Shown: positions 1 through 6,966, counted from the first letter of the stretch. The stretch is 7,636 bases of DNA from Chitinivibrionales bacterium (GCA_030593665.1 JAUVGS010000087.1:1-7636); one strand, 5' to 3'. Notes: a model not told the origin generated them from the letters alone. A program made the numbers and translations.

Positions 1-129
1 AGAGATTAGTTGGTTTCCCCTGGTTACTAAGGTGTTTAAAACAAAAATAAGGTTTTTAGTAATTTTACAGGTAAAAACCAATATCAAATAACCACGATCC
101 AATATCCACTATCATCTTTTTATTTCGAC
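1..129. other. AT-rich gene-free left edge with one imperfect hairpin
   Basis: No open frame with a credible start or ribosome site is seen here. The only structure is an inverted repeat: GGTTTTTA at 51-58 pairs perfectly with TAAAAACC at 72-79 across a 13-nt loop. The stem is AT-rich and no T-run follows it, so it is a poor terminator candidate. The stretch ends at the repeat array. Confidence 0.5.
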
Positions 130-340
130 GACGATGGACGATGGGCGAGGACGATGGACGAGGACGATGGACGATGGACGATGGACGAGGACGATGGACG
201 ATGGACGATGGACGATGGACGATGGACGATGGACGATGGACGATGGACGATGGACGATGGACGAGGACGATGGACGATGGACGAGGACGAGGACGATGGA
301 CGAGGACGAGGACGATGGACGAGGACGATGGACGAGGACG
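130..340. repeat. Mixed 7-mer/6-mer tandem repeat array (GACGATG / GACGAG)
   Basis: Counting by eye on the plus strand, 130-336 is 31 head-to-tail units without gaps: 21 copies of GACGATG (7 bp) and 10 of the 6-bp form GACGAG (one is GGCGAG at 144-149), followed by a partial GACG at 337-340. The two forms differ by TG versus G at the unit end. A homogeneous run of ten 7-mers occupies 190-259. The 6-mers cluster to the right (260-336) and are scattered to the left. The array contains no stop codon in several frames, so it yields apparent reading frames on both strands of repetitive Asp/Gly/Arg/Trp/Thr or Pro/Ser/Arg/His peptides; none has a ribosome site and none should be annotated as a gene. 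It looks like a slippage-prone VNTR. A function is not apparent. Confidence 0.95.
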
Positions 341-493
341 GTTTTTGAAGTATTTAAGCCGTAACCCTGACCGATAGACGAAACGGGCATCGCTACCCTA
401 ACCGTAACCTATTATCAAACTTTAAAGCAAAACAATTGCTTAACCGGCATAGCCTTTTTATCGAACCACTACCAGAGGTTGTTTTTATGGCGA
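341..493. other. Gene-free stretch between the array and the nucleotidyltransferase stop codon
   Basis: No gene is seen. CCGTAACC occurs twice (359-366 and 402-409) within a C-rich stretch also carrying TACCCTAACC. A weak hairpin, AAGCAA 425-430 and TTGCTT 436-441 with a 5-nt loop, lies about 55 bp past the stop codon of the minus-strand gene at 494-1009. It could be part of that gene's 3' end, but it has little GC and no clear U-tract, so it is not called a terminator. Confidence 0.4.
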
Positions 494-1009
494 TTAATTA
501 TCCCTTAACTCATCAGGAAGCATGGATTCGAGTTCAGGAAATGTCTCAATAATGCGGTAAATATCTGCGAGATCTTTCTGGCGCTTGCTTTTTCGTCTTT
601 GTGTATCGGAATACGCCCAGATTTTTCCTTGTAAGACATCTGCTAATGAAGCTACTCGCATTTCATAACCAAGGATCGGCTTCTTTTCCGCTCGCTGTAC
701 AAATGGTTGATATCTGTCATCTGTCTGAATTTGAATTCTCAGATCTGAATCCGGGCTATATAAATTTAAACTATGTGGAAATTCTTTTATTTCAAAAGAT
801 TGAGCAGCCACTTTCTTTAAAGTATCAAAATCGGTCGTTGCCACGACAATATCCAGATCAAGACTCACCACCGGTTCAACATACGCATTGACAGCGAGAC
901 CGTCAATTACGCAATAGGCAATGTTGTTTTGATCAATAATATCAAACAATTTCTGAATAATATCAGTCTTCCCATTTGCCAATCCATTGAGAAAGGCTTT
1001 ATCAACCAT
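494..1009 (-). CDS. Nucleotidyltransferase-fold protein (AbiEii/MNT-like), no partner gene
   Basis: A 171-residue cytoplasmic protein of the minimal nucleotidyltransferase type. The diagnostic stretch is near residues 36-56: DGLAVNAY followed by SLDLDIVV. This corresponds to the glycine-containing loop and the paired metal-binding acids (DxD) of the Pol-beta fold. The usual GG or GS pair of the loop is DG here. A later strand (LRIQIQTDD) may carry the third acid, but this is not certain. The C-terminal third contains ASLADVLQGKIWA and KRQKDLADIYRI, a Lys/Asp-rich helix frequently seen in AbiEii-like nucleotidyltransferases. The start is supported by AAAGGAG five bases upstream of ATG. Such enzymes transfer a nucleotide to a protein, RNA or small molecule, and some are toxins paired with an antitoxin (AbiEi) or a HEPN protein; neither partner is in the flanking 493 or 239 bp. 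The target is unknown. Family confidence is high; toxin activity is not claimed. Confidence 0.85.
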   Translation of the reverse strand: MVDKAFLNGLANGKTDIIQKLFDIIDQNNIAYCVIDGLAVNAYVEPVVSLDLDIVVATTDFDTLKKVAAQSFEIKEFPHSLNLYSPDSDLRIQIQTDDRYQPFVQRAEKKPILGYEMRVASLADVLQGKIWAYSDTQRRKSKRQKDLADIYRIIETFPELESMLPDELRDN

Positions 1010-1014
1010 AGTGG

Positions 1015-1021
1015 CTCCTTT
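1015..1021 (-). promoter_or_regulatory. Ribosome binding site of the nucleotidyltransferase gene
   Basis: On the minus strand AAAGGAG is followed by CCACT and then ATG (1007-1009). This near-consensus Shine-Dalgarno with five-base spacing fixes the start of the 171-residue protein. Confidence 0.85.
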
Positions 1022-1050
1022 AAAAGTAAATCTGATACCATACGTAATCT

Positions 1051-1091
1051 ATAATGTATTAATAATTTACTTTATTGCAATATTAATGCAA
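1051..1091 (-). promoter_or_regulatory. Possible promoter with overlapping TTGCA dyad
   Basis: A 17-bp dyad at 1075-1091 has arms TTGCA and TGCAA around ATATTAA. On the minus strand a possible -35 (TTGCAA, 1075-1080, 4 of 6 to consensus) and a -10-like CATTAT (1051-1056, 4 of 6) are 18 bp apart, about 42 bp before the nucleotidyltransferase ATG. The dyad overlaps the putative -35, as an operator would. The whole stretch is AT-rich, so chance matches are likely. Confidence 0.3.
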
Positions 1092-1184
1092 TAAGGTCGC
1101 CGCAGAATATCCATACGAAAGAGGTTATGATGTGGATGAAGGAATAGGAGTTCATTGTGATTTATCCTGAAAAAAGCAGTTAGC

Positions 1185-1200
1185 CACAGAGACACAGAGA
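1185..1200. repeat. Two tandem copies of CACAGAGA
   Basis: CACAGAGA is repeated exactly at 1185-1192 and 1193-1200, immediately before the CAATTNN array. It is a short simple repeat with no evident function. Confidence 0.7.
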
Positions 1201-1203
1201 GTT

Positions 1204-1252
1204 CAATTAACAATTTAAAATTATCAATTCGCAATTTACAATTAGAAATTAT
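1204..1252. repeat. Degenerate 7-bp tandem repeat, CAATTNN
   Basis: Seven consecutive 7-bp units fit the pattern (C/A)AATTNN: CAATTAA, CAATTTA, AAATTAT, CAATTCG, CAATTTA, CAATTAG, AAATTAT. The AATT core is invariant at exact 7-bp spacing over 49 bp, and the last two bases vary. The final unit overlaps the TAA stop (1249-1251) of the large minus-strand gene, so the array begins at the very end of that gene and runs into the intergenic region. It is unrelated in sequence to the GACGATG array but has the same unit length. Confidence 0.8.
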
Positions 1253-4200
1253 TTAATACAGGTTATCCTCTTCTCCCCGCCATACACAGCTTTCCCTTTG
1301 TCATTCTTCGCAGTCAAACGCATAATATACACGCCTGCGGATAGGGGGCTGCCAATGCTGTTCTTCCCGTTGAATGAGATCATATGTTCGCCGGGGGTGA
1401 GCTGTTTACGTTCGATACCCTGCCAGAGTTTCCGGCCGCGAAGGTTGAAAAGTGTGAAGGTTACCTCTTTTATATGCGCAGGTATCCGGTAATGGATCGT
1501 TACCCTGCCGTTAAAGGGATTGGGAAAAGCCTTGAGCAGCTTCATTGGTAAAAATGCTGCAAGCATATGGCTGAGATACTGCCGGGTACCAACAACCAGG
1601 ACCCTGCCGGTCTGTTCTTCTGCATCGAGTGTAATCACTGAAGGGCTTTCTTGGGTACAGGTTTCGTACTGTTTTGTCCTGGTATTTAATATTTTTGCCT
1701 GGTAATTTTCAGGCAGCGCCTCAATATTTGCCAGGAAATATTCTATGGAGGTCTTTTTCAGAGAGCGATTCCGTATGCCAATAGTGAAATGCACACCCTG
1801 CTGCTTATCCAGTCGGTGTTCCAGAGCCCAGCCGCATAATTTGTCGGTAGTACCGTTAACCACACCAACCCGCACCGTACTCATAGTCGGCGGATACAGG
1901 CCGTATTCAATATTTTCGCCACTCTTTTTATACCCGCACCGTATCCGGCGGTAAAAGCGGTTTTGTCCTGCAACTTCCCGTGTCCATTTGAAATGAACGT
2001 TCCAGGAATCTTTATTCCGGCACTCCCCTTTCTTTTTATAGGAAATATACTTTGAGAGTGGGAGGGAAACTGGCGGAATAAGGAGTGTTACCGGTGAAGT
2101 CGTATGGTTGTAAACGGTATACCCATCACGTTTCTGCTCGGATTTAAGCGTGTCTACGGCATCTTCAATATCATCCATCTTGGCAACATAGAGATCTAAA
2201 ACATCATATGTGCCGCCATCCTTTATCCACTGATACACCTCAAGGCTGTCACTTGCCGAACCGGTGGTTTCAAGAACATCACGCAGGAGAATTTTAAACT
2301 GGAAAGGCAGTGATATATCGGTCCAGTTTTTCGCTTTCAGTGTAATCCTGTAGGGCTCTTTTAATGAGGTGGTATTACCGGATCCCAGTTTAATTGACTG
2401 GCTTTCAGCAGATTTAAACCAGATTAAGCGGCCGGGAACAAAGGTAAAGTTGTCCTTGACATCATCAGAATATTCAAGCCAGTTATTATCCTGATCGGTA
2501 TTGACATTATCCCAGCAGTAAAGCCGGTACTGGTATATATCATATTTCCACCCCTGGTTTTCAATGATCGATTCGTTAAAAATAGCAGCCAGGTCAGGCT
2601 CATCCAGCCCGGCAGGAGAACGCAGCGGCACCCATTCCATTTTAGGTACGCTCATTGTTCCCGCCTGTTTCGTACGCACGCATCGTGAAACATCGGTGGT
2701 ATCGGCAGTAACACCATCCCCGGCAATGATCAGGGCACGAACCCCAAAAGATTCGTTAATTACGTTAGCGGTGTCTTTAATTATTGCTAATAGTGAGTTA
2801 AACGGTTCACTCAACGTGTCAAATTCTCCATACCCACCATACCCCTCATTACCCGGGCCATACACCAGTTGCCATTGTACATTAGCGATATTATCGCTGA
2901 CGGTAAATCGTGTCCGTATTATCATCCTGGGGTTTACCGTGTCACTGCATTCAGTGAGGGTAATGACCGGCGTCTGGGTATCGGCAAGTATCAGAAAGGG
3001 AGACCCCATATTTTTATTGGTAAGGGTATCCCATACGGCCCCATTACTTACTGTAAAGCCATAGACGACATGCAACCCGCCGTTTATATATTGGTACAAT
3101 CCGATATCATCTTCGGTAATTCCAGAGGGTAACTGTCCCCATTTCATGCCAAGCACGATAGGCGGCAGTTGGGTATTGATACCCTTGAAAGTAAAAGGAA
3201 CGCCGCCGATATCCACGAATCCGTTCGGCAGGGCGCCCGGATTAAATGCATAGAGGGTATCGATGTAATCAAACGAGACTGTTCCCTGAAGAAGTATCTT
3301 TTGATTCGCCGCATACATCGTATCAATATCACCGGATGAAAAGGCAATGGGCTGCCAGGTAAAGGGCGGTATGGTAACGGTGCAGGCAACGGAATCTCCC
3401 GGCGGGGCATTGGGGCCTGTCGCAGAATTATTCTGTGCACGCAGCCACATACCCACGGTATACGTCGTATCAAACACGATGTCGTAATCAAGAGTAAATG
3501 AACAGGTCCCGCCCGTACCGGTTACTTTACTCCAGGAAGGACTGCCGGCGGGATCCTTATAGGAGGTATCCGGATCGATGCTGTAGGTATACCCATACTG
3601 AAGCCAGGCGCCTTCCGGTGTTATACCGGTATCGACGCGCCACGAAACAGTAATTGCATTACGGGTAGTGTCAAACCAGACTGAATCAATAGTAATGGTA
3701 TTCGGTACCAGCAAGGTACTATCGGGTTGCCCGGTGGTTGCGGTATCCATCGCAGGATCAGTCGTTTTGGACCATAATCCATCCCGTAAAATCTGCAGGC
3801 TGAAATAATACCGTGTCAGTGACGTGAGGTTTCTAACCGTATCTTCCAGCAGAGCGGTTGTCTTTACGCCATGAGCATTACTCTGCGGCAGGGGTATACT
3901 GTATTCACCAATGGGGATGACATCGGTACTAAACCAGATAAGAACCGAATCGGTTCCCGGTTCAGGCAGGTCCCAGGTGAGTTTGACAGCATCAGACAGG
4001 GAAGTTGAAAATGCATGCAGGGCGCCGGAATATTCGGGGCGTTTCTGTCCCGCAGTAAATGAGGCGTCACGGTACGCACTGGTGATCGTGTTCTTCCCTA
4101 TAACCCGGCACCTGCCATATACGGTTTTCGTCTCAAACGGCGCCGTACCAACCTTCATGGCGAAGGTATAGGTGTCCCCGCCTGATTTCAATTCAGACAG

Positions 4201-6693
4201 GGTTTTTTGAGCTGATGAAAAAATTGAACTGAAATCGGAATAGTCACTACATTCGAATACGACGATACTATCACGGGAATCGTTGAGTGACGAGATGTTT
4301 TTTACTGTTATCGTCGCGTTATCAGTACCGGTGATATATTCCCCGGAAAGAGTCAGGTTGTTATCGGGACTGACCGTATCACCGAGAAATACTTTATTAT
4401 GCTGTTTGTCAACAAGCGGGAACAGGGTATCCGCAGCGCCCGGTTCAACCCACAAAATCGTATTGCTGAAACAGTGCAGATCTTCACCGGATGCATAAGG
4501 CTGCACCGCAATGGTATCACTGACCGAATTATCCGCACCCTGTTTTATCGACAGGGTGGTATATTTCAGGATTTCCACGACATCACCGGTATCACCGGGA
4601 AAATCTTTTGTCTGGTACAGTATCCAGACATGCTCGGCATAGGGATTTAACGGGATGTCCCCGGTCGGGAATTCGGTTAGATCCTGGGATGAAGATATGG
4701 TGAGAATAACCTGCGACTTGTCGTACTCACTGAGCCTTGCGGCAGTCAGCTCAAAGGGATTGGAATATTTGCCGATCTTCAGGGTGCATACTATACTGGA
4801 AACCACCCCGCCAATGGTATCGACTGAAGCGGTCGAATTCCAGACATTGCAGGAATAGGAGGTATCGTGATGGGTTGCAATAGTAACGGTACCGAGAAAG
4901 AGGGAATCACCGGTCTGACCCGAAAGCGGGTTACCGTTTTTATACCACTGATATTTCAGCGTTCCTTCTCCTGATGCTGCGATTTTCAGATAAGCAGTGC
5001 TGTTATCCAGCAAACTTTTCGTTGTTTCGAGATCTTCGTTGAAAACCGGGTCGGCAAAGACATCAAGCTGCGCGGTGTTACTGGTGTCGCTGCCTTCGGA
5101 ATTGGCCGCCACAATAAAATAATAGCCTTCATCCGCCTGATCGGTATTCTGAATAAGAAAATCCGCCCCTTCACCAACGGAATTGGGTGTTGAACTCAGG
5201 GTCTGCATGTAAAACCACTTAAATGTCGGGTCAGGATTGCCTGTAGCAACTGCAGTACCGAATGAGAAATTATCATTTTCAGCTACGACAGTATCATTCA
5301 TAGGCGGGTGTGTAATATTGGGGCCGGTTACGCTGTGAAGAACCCGAAGAATGACAATTGCACTGGTATCCGTACCATAGGTATTACTGACAACACAGCG
5401 GTATGACTTTCCGCTATCGCTTAATTGTGCGGTAAAAGTATAGGTTGCTGAGGCAGCGCCGCTGATATTCCCCCAGCCATTATCGTTCTTCTGCCAGTTA
5501 TAACTCAATGGGGCGGTACCGGTGGCGGTTAATGAAAAGGCGCCGGTAGTGTTTTCAACCACTGTTGTATCGCGCGGTTCGACCGTTATCTCCGGCGGAC
5601 CGCCAATGGTAACGGATGCGGCACGCGGAATCTCACTCCACACGGTCTGGTCGGTAGTTTCAGCACGCCTGGCATCTGCGACCGAGGCATTTGCACGGCC
5701 TTCCGACAAGTCCCAACCCCGGACCATTATTGACGGCACGCCATTACCACTGTTATCAGGGGCGAATCGCACTAAAGCCGCATTATTCAGTAACCGGGCT
5801 GTGGAATCGGTAACTGCGGCGCCGAAATCTATCCAGGAACTGCCTGTTTTATATTGCCACTTACCGCCAACACCGCCATTATCAACCATAACCACAGCGA
5901 TTCCGGGATCGGGAAAACCTGCCTCCACAGAGAATTCATCGAGGTATATTGTACCGACGTCATTTTTTTTACCGCCGACATTCCATATAAACCCCTTTAC
6001 GGAATCCTTACTCAGGGGTTTTGCATCGCCCCACCCTTCCTGTTTAAAATCCGTTGTAGTAAAATTTAACGATACCTCCGACCAGTTTGCTTTTGCGGGA
6101 ACAATCGCATGATAGGTATCAAAATCAGTAATATTCCTGGTGATCACGTGGAAGGTATGAGCCGGACCTTTGTAATAATATTTGAACTTCGTCACATCCG
6201 ACAGATCACGTACCTGTTGTCTCAGTGTTGGATTATTTAGCGGTATTTCCTTAACTTCCAGACCGATTGATACATTAGGGCCGTATTTTTCACCCACTGG
6301 ACCGAGACTGTCTCCGAGGGTATACCCGAGTTTTAATCCTTTTGTATTATTATTCCCGGCCCCATCCGTTACGCCGAATGCATCTATCCGGGATGTACCG
6401 TTATCACTGGTATCACTGAAAACATACCATGGCCCGCCCCATGCCGATATGCTGTCAGTTGAATCATCAAACGTCTCAACATTCAGGAAATTATTGGGGA
6501 CGGTAATAAAGTCGGCGATGAGAGAATTGACCGTATTCCCCGCAGGATTTGTTTCATCCTGACCAATACCGGTTAAATCATTCACCGAATCAAGAATCGG
6601 TCCGGTCGCATACACCGATGAAATGAGCAGTGATAAGAGAAAAAGTTGAACGAAAAACAATTTACCCATAGCGTAAAACTTACCCACAAGCAT
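1249..6693 (-). CDS. Giant secreted multi-domain protein with T9SS sorting domain
   Basis: An 1814-residue exported protein. A signal peptide covers residues 1-29 (hydrophobic LFFVQLFLLSLLISSVYA; cleavage likely after VYA). Approximate order by eye: 73-258 CBM11-like jelly roll (ends TIYLDEFSVE); 265-366 adhesin-type module (GGKWQY, then VRFAPD and VRGWDLSEG); 368-455, 457-546 and 548-640 Ig-like domains with conserved Trp and Tyr-x-Cys/Tyr-x-x positions; 641-883 unassigned beta-rich; 884-985 and 998-1110 fibronectin III-like; 1113-1350 beta modules; about 1355-1475 a module with YRLYCWDN and FVPGRLIWF; 1560-1705 a beta-sandwich; 1716-1814 T9SS type A domain with PNPFN at 1724-1728 and GVYIMRL. 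No glycosidase or protease motif is recognised, so binding, adhesion or a scaffold role is more likely than catalysis. The first ATG is preferred because AAGGAAG precedes it by six bases; an ATG at residue 9 would also leave a signal peptide. T9SS export assumes the host has that machinery, which is not in this window. Confidence 0.9.
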   Translation of the reverse strand: MLVGKFYAMGKLFFVQLFLLSLLISSVYATGPILDSVNDLTGIGQDETNPAGNTVNSLIADFITVPNNFLNVETFDDSTDSISAWGGPWYVFSDTSDNGTSRIDAFGVTDGAGNNNTKGLKLGYTLGDSLGPVGEKYGPNVSIGLEVKEIPLNNPTLRQQVRDLSDVTKFKYYYKGPAHTFHVITRNITDFDTYHAIVPAKANWSEVSLNFTTTDFKQEGWGDAKPLSKDSVKGFIWNVGGKKNDVGTIYLDEFSVEAGFPDPGIAVVMVDNGGVGGKWQYKTGSSWIDFGAAVTDSTARLLNNAALVRFAPDNSGNGVPSIMVRGWDLSEGRANASVADARRAETTDQTVWSEIPRAASVTIGGPPEITVEPRDTTVVENTTGAFSLTATGTAPLSYNWQKNDNGWGNISGAASATYTFTAQLSDSGKSYRCVVSNTYGTDTSAIVILRVLHSVTGPNITHPPMNDTVVAENDNFSFGTAVATGNPDPTFKWFYMQTLSSTPNSVGEGADFLIQNTDQADEGYYFIVAANSEGSDTSNTAQLDVFADPVFNEDLETTKSLLDNSTAYLKIAASGEGTLKYQWYKNGNPLSGQTGDSLFLGTVTIATHHDTSYSCNVWNSTASVDTIGGVVSSIVCTLKIGKYSNPFELTAARLSEYDKSQVILTISSSQDLTEFPTGDIPLNPYAEHVWILYQTKDFPGDTGDVVEILKYTTLSIKQGADNSVSDTIAVQPYASGEDLHCFSNTILWVEPGAADTLFPLVDKQHNKVFLGDTVSPDNNLTLSGEYITGTDNATITVKNISSLNDSRDSIVVFECSDYSDFSSIFSSAQKTLSELKSGGDTYTFAMKVGTAPFETKTVYGRCRVIGKNTITSAYRDASFTAGQKRPEYSGALHAFSTSLSDAVKLTWDLPEPGTDSVLIWFSTDVIPIGEYSIPLPQSNAHGVKTTALLEDTVRNLTSLTRYYFSLQILRDGLWSKTTDPAMDTATTGQPDSTLLVPNTITIDSVWFDTTRNAITVSWRVDTGITPEGAWLQYGYTYSIDPDTSYKDPAGSPSWSKVTGTGGTCSFTLDYDIVFDTTYTVGMWLRAQNNSATGPNAPPGDSVACTVTIPPFTWQPIAFSSGDIDTMYAANQKILLQGTVSFDYIDTLYAFNPGALPNGFVDIGGVPFTFKGINTQLPPIVLGMKWGQLPSGITEDDIGLYQYINGGLHVVYGFTVSNGAVWDTLTNKNMGSPFLILADTQTPVITLTECSDTVNPRMIIRTRFTVSDNIANVQWQLVYGPGNEGYGGYGEFDTLSEPFNSLLAIIKDTANVINESFGVRALIIAGDGVTADTTDVSRCVRTKQAGTMSVPKMEWVPLRSPAGLDEPDLAAIFNESIIENQGWKYDIYQYRLYCWDNVNTDQDNNWLEYSDDVKDNFTFVPGRLIWFKSAESQSIKLGSGNTTSLKEPYRITLKAKNWTDISLPFQFKILLRDVLETTGSASDSLEVYQWIKDGGTYDVLDLYVAKMDDIEDAVDTLKSEQKRDGYTVYNHTTSPVTLLIPPVSLPLSKYISYKKKGECRNKDSWNVHFKWTREVAGQNRFYRRIRCGYKKSGENIEYGLYPPTMSTVRVGVVNGTTDKLCGWALEHRLDKQQGVHFTIGIRNRSLKKTSIEYFLANIEALPENYQAKILNTRTKQYETCTQESPSVITLDAEEQTGRVLVVGTRQYLSHMLAAFLPMKLLKAFPNPFNGRVTIHYRIPAHIKEVTFTLFNLRGRKLWQGIERKQLTPGEHMISFNGKNSIGSPLSAGVYIMRLTAKNDKGKAVYGGEKRITCIK

Positions 6694-6699
6694 GCCTCA

Positions 6700-6706
6700 C
6701 TTCCTT
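6700..6706 (-). promoter_or_regulatory. Ribosome binding site of the giant secreted protein gene
   Basis: On the minus strand AAGGAAG is followed by TGAGGC and then ATG at 6691-6693. The alternative ATG at 6667-6669 has no comparable site, which decides the start in favour of the longer form. Confidence 0.75.
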
Positions 6707-6732
6707 TCCGCCTTTCCTGGGAAAAGAACAAA

Positions 6733-6764
6733 CCTGTATTATATGTTCTTACATATTATACAGG
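6733..6764 (-). promoter_or_regulatory. 32-bp near-perfect palindrome containing two TATAAT boxes
   Basis: The arms 6733-6746 and 6751-6764 are 14 bp each and complementary at 13 positions, around a TTCT spacer. On the minus strand both arms contain TATAAT (6755-6760 and 6738-6743), 45 and 62 bp upstream of the giant gene's ATG. Either could be its -10 element. A convincing -35 is not seen: TTGTAA lies 20 bp upstream of the distal box, longer than the usual 17 bp. The arrangement suits a dimeric repressor covering the -10 region. Alternatively, if transcription starts upstream, it would fold as a 5' leader hairpin. Palindrome: seen directly. Promoter and operator role: inferred. Confidence 0.55.
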
Positions 6765-6929
6765 ATATGTCATTCATATGTTACAAAAAAATGTTTAAAA
6801 TTTGAGGTGATTATTGTTAGTAATCAGATAATACTCACACGGCTCGTCTGCTGCGAACCTTCCCTACTTTGAGATTTGATCCCTCTCTCCATTTTTTACA
6901 TCTTTAGAATACACTAATAATTGAGGTGC
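6765..6929. other. Gene-free spacer between palindrome and inverted-repeat element
   Basis: No gene is seen. TTGAGGTG occurs twice (6802-6809 and 6921-6928). ACACTAAT at 6911-6918 is the inverse complement of ATTAGTGT at 6932-6939, the outer end of the adjacent element, so a partial third copy of the element end lies just outside it. Confidence 0.4.
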
Positions 6930-6966
6930 TAATTAGTGTCTGTCCGAAAACTACCTTTTTAACGTA

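Noticed and set aside
130..340. CRISPR array
   Set aside because: Units are 6-7 bp with no spacers; it is a simple tandem repeat.
134..364. Forward open frames within the GACGATG array coding repetitive Asp-Gly-Arg-Trp peptides
   Set aside because: They arise only because the repeat lacks stop codons; overlapping frames give equal lengths and no ribosome site is present.
425..441. Intrinsic terminator for the nucleotidyltransferase gene
   Set aside because: The 6-bp stem is AT-rich and no clear U-tract follows on the minus strand.
601..891. Plus-strand open frame of 96 codons opposite the nucleotidyltransferase gene
   Set aside because: It lies wholly antisense to a well-supported gene, has no ribosome site and shows no recognisable family.
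1087..1170. Short plus-strand open stretch with peptide EYPYERGYDVDEGIGVHCDLS as a possible gene remnant
   Set aside because: It has no start codon with a ribosome site, only 27 codons, and no recognised family; chance cannot be excluded.
2564..3064. Plus-strand open frame of 166 codons antisense to the giant gene
   Set aside because: Same reasoning: a shadow of the coding strand without a ribosome site or recognisable motifs.
3144..3491. Minus-strand open frame in another phase inside the giant gene
   Set aside because: It overlaps the uninterrupted 1814-codon frame and encodes an Arg/Pro-rich sequence typical of an out-of-frame reading.
5522..6112. Plus-strand open frame of 196 codons antisense to the giant gene
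   Set aside because: It overlaps the N-terminal modules of a protein with clear domains and shows no family features; long antisense frames are expected opposite a gene of this length and composition.
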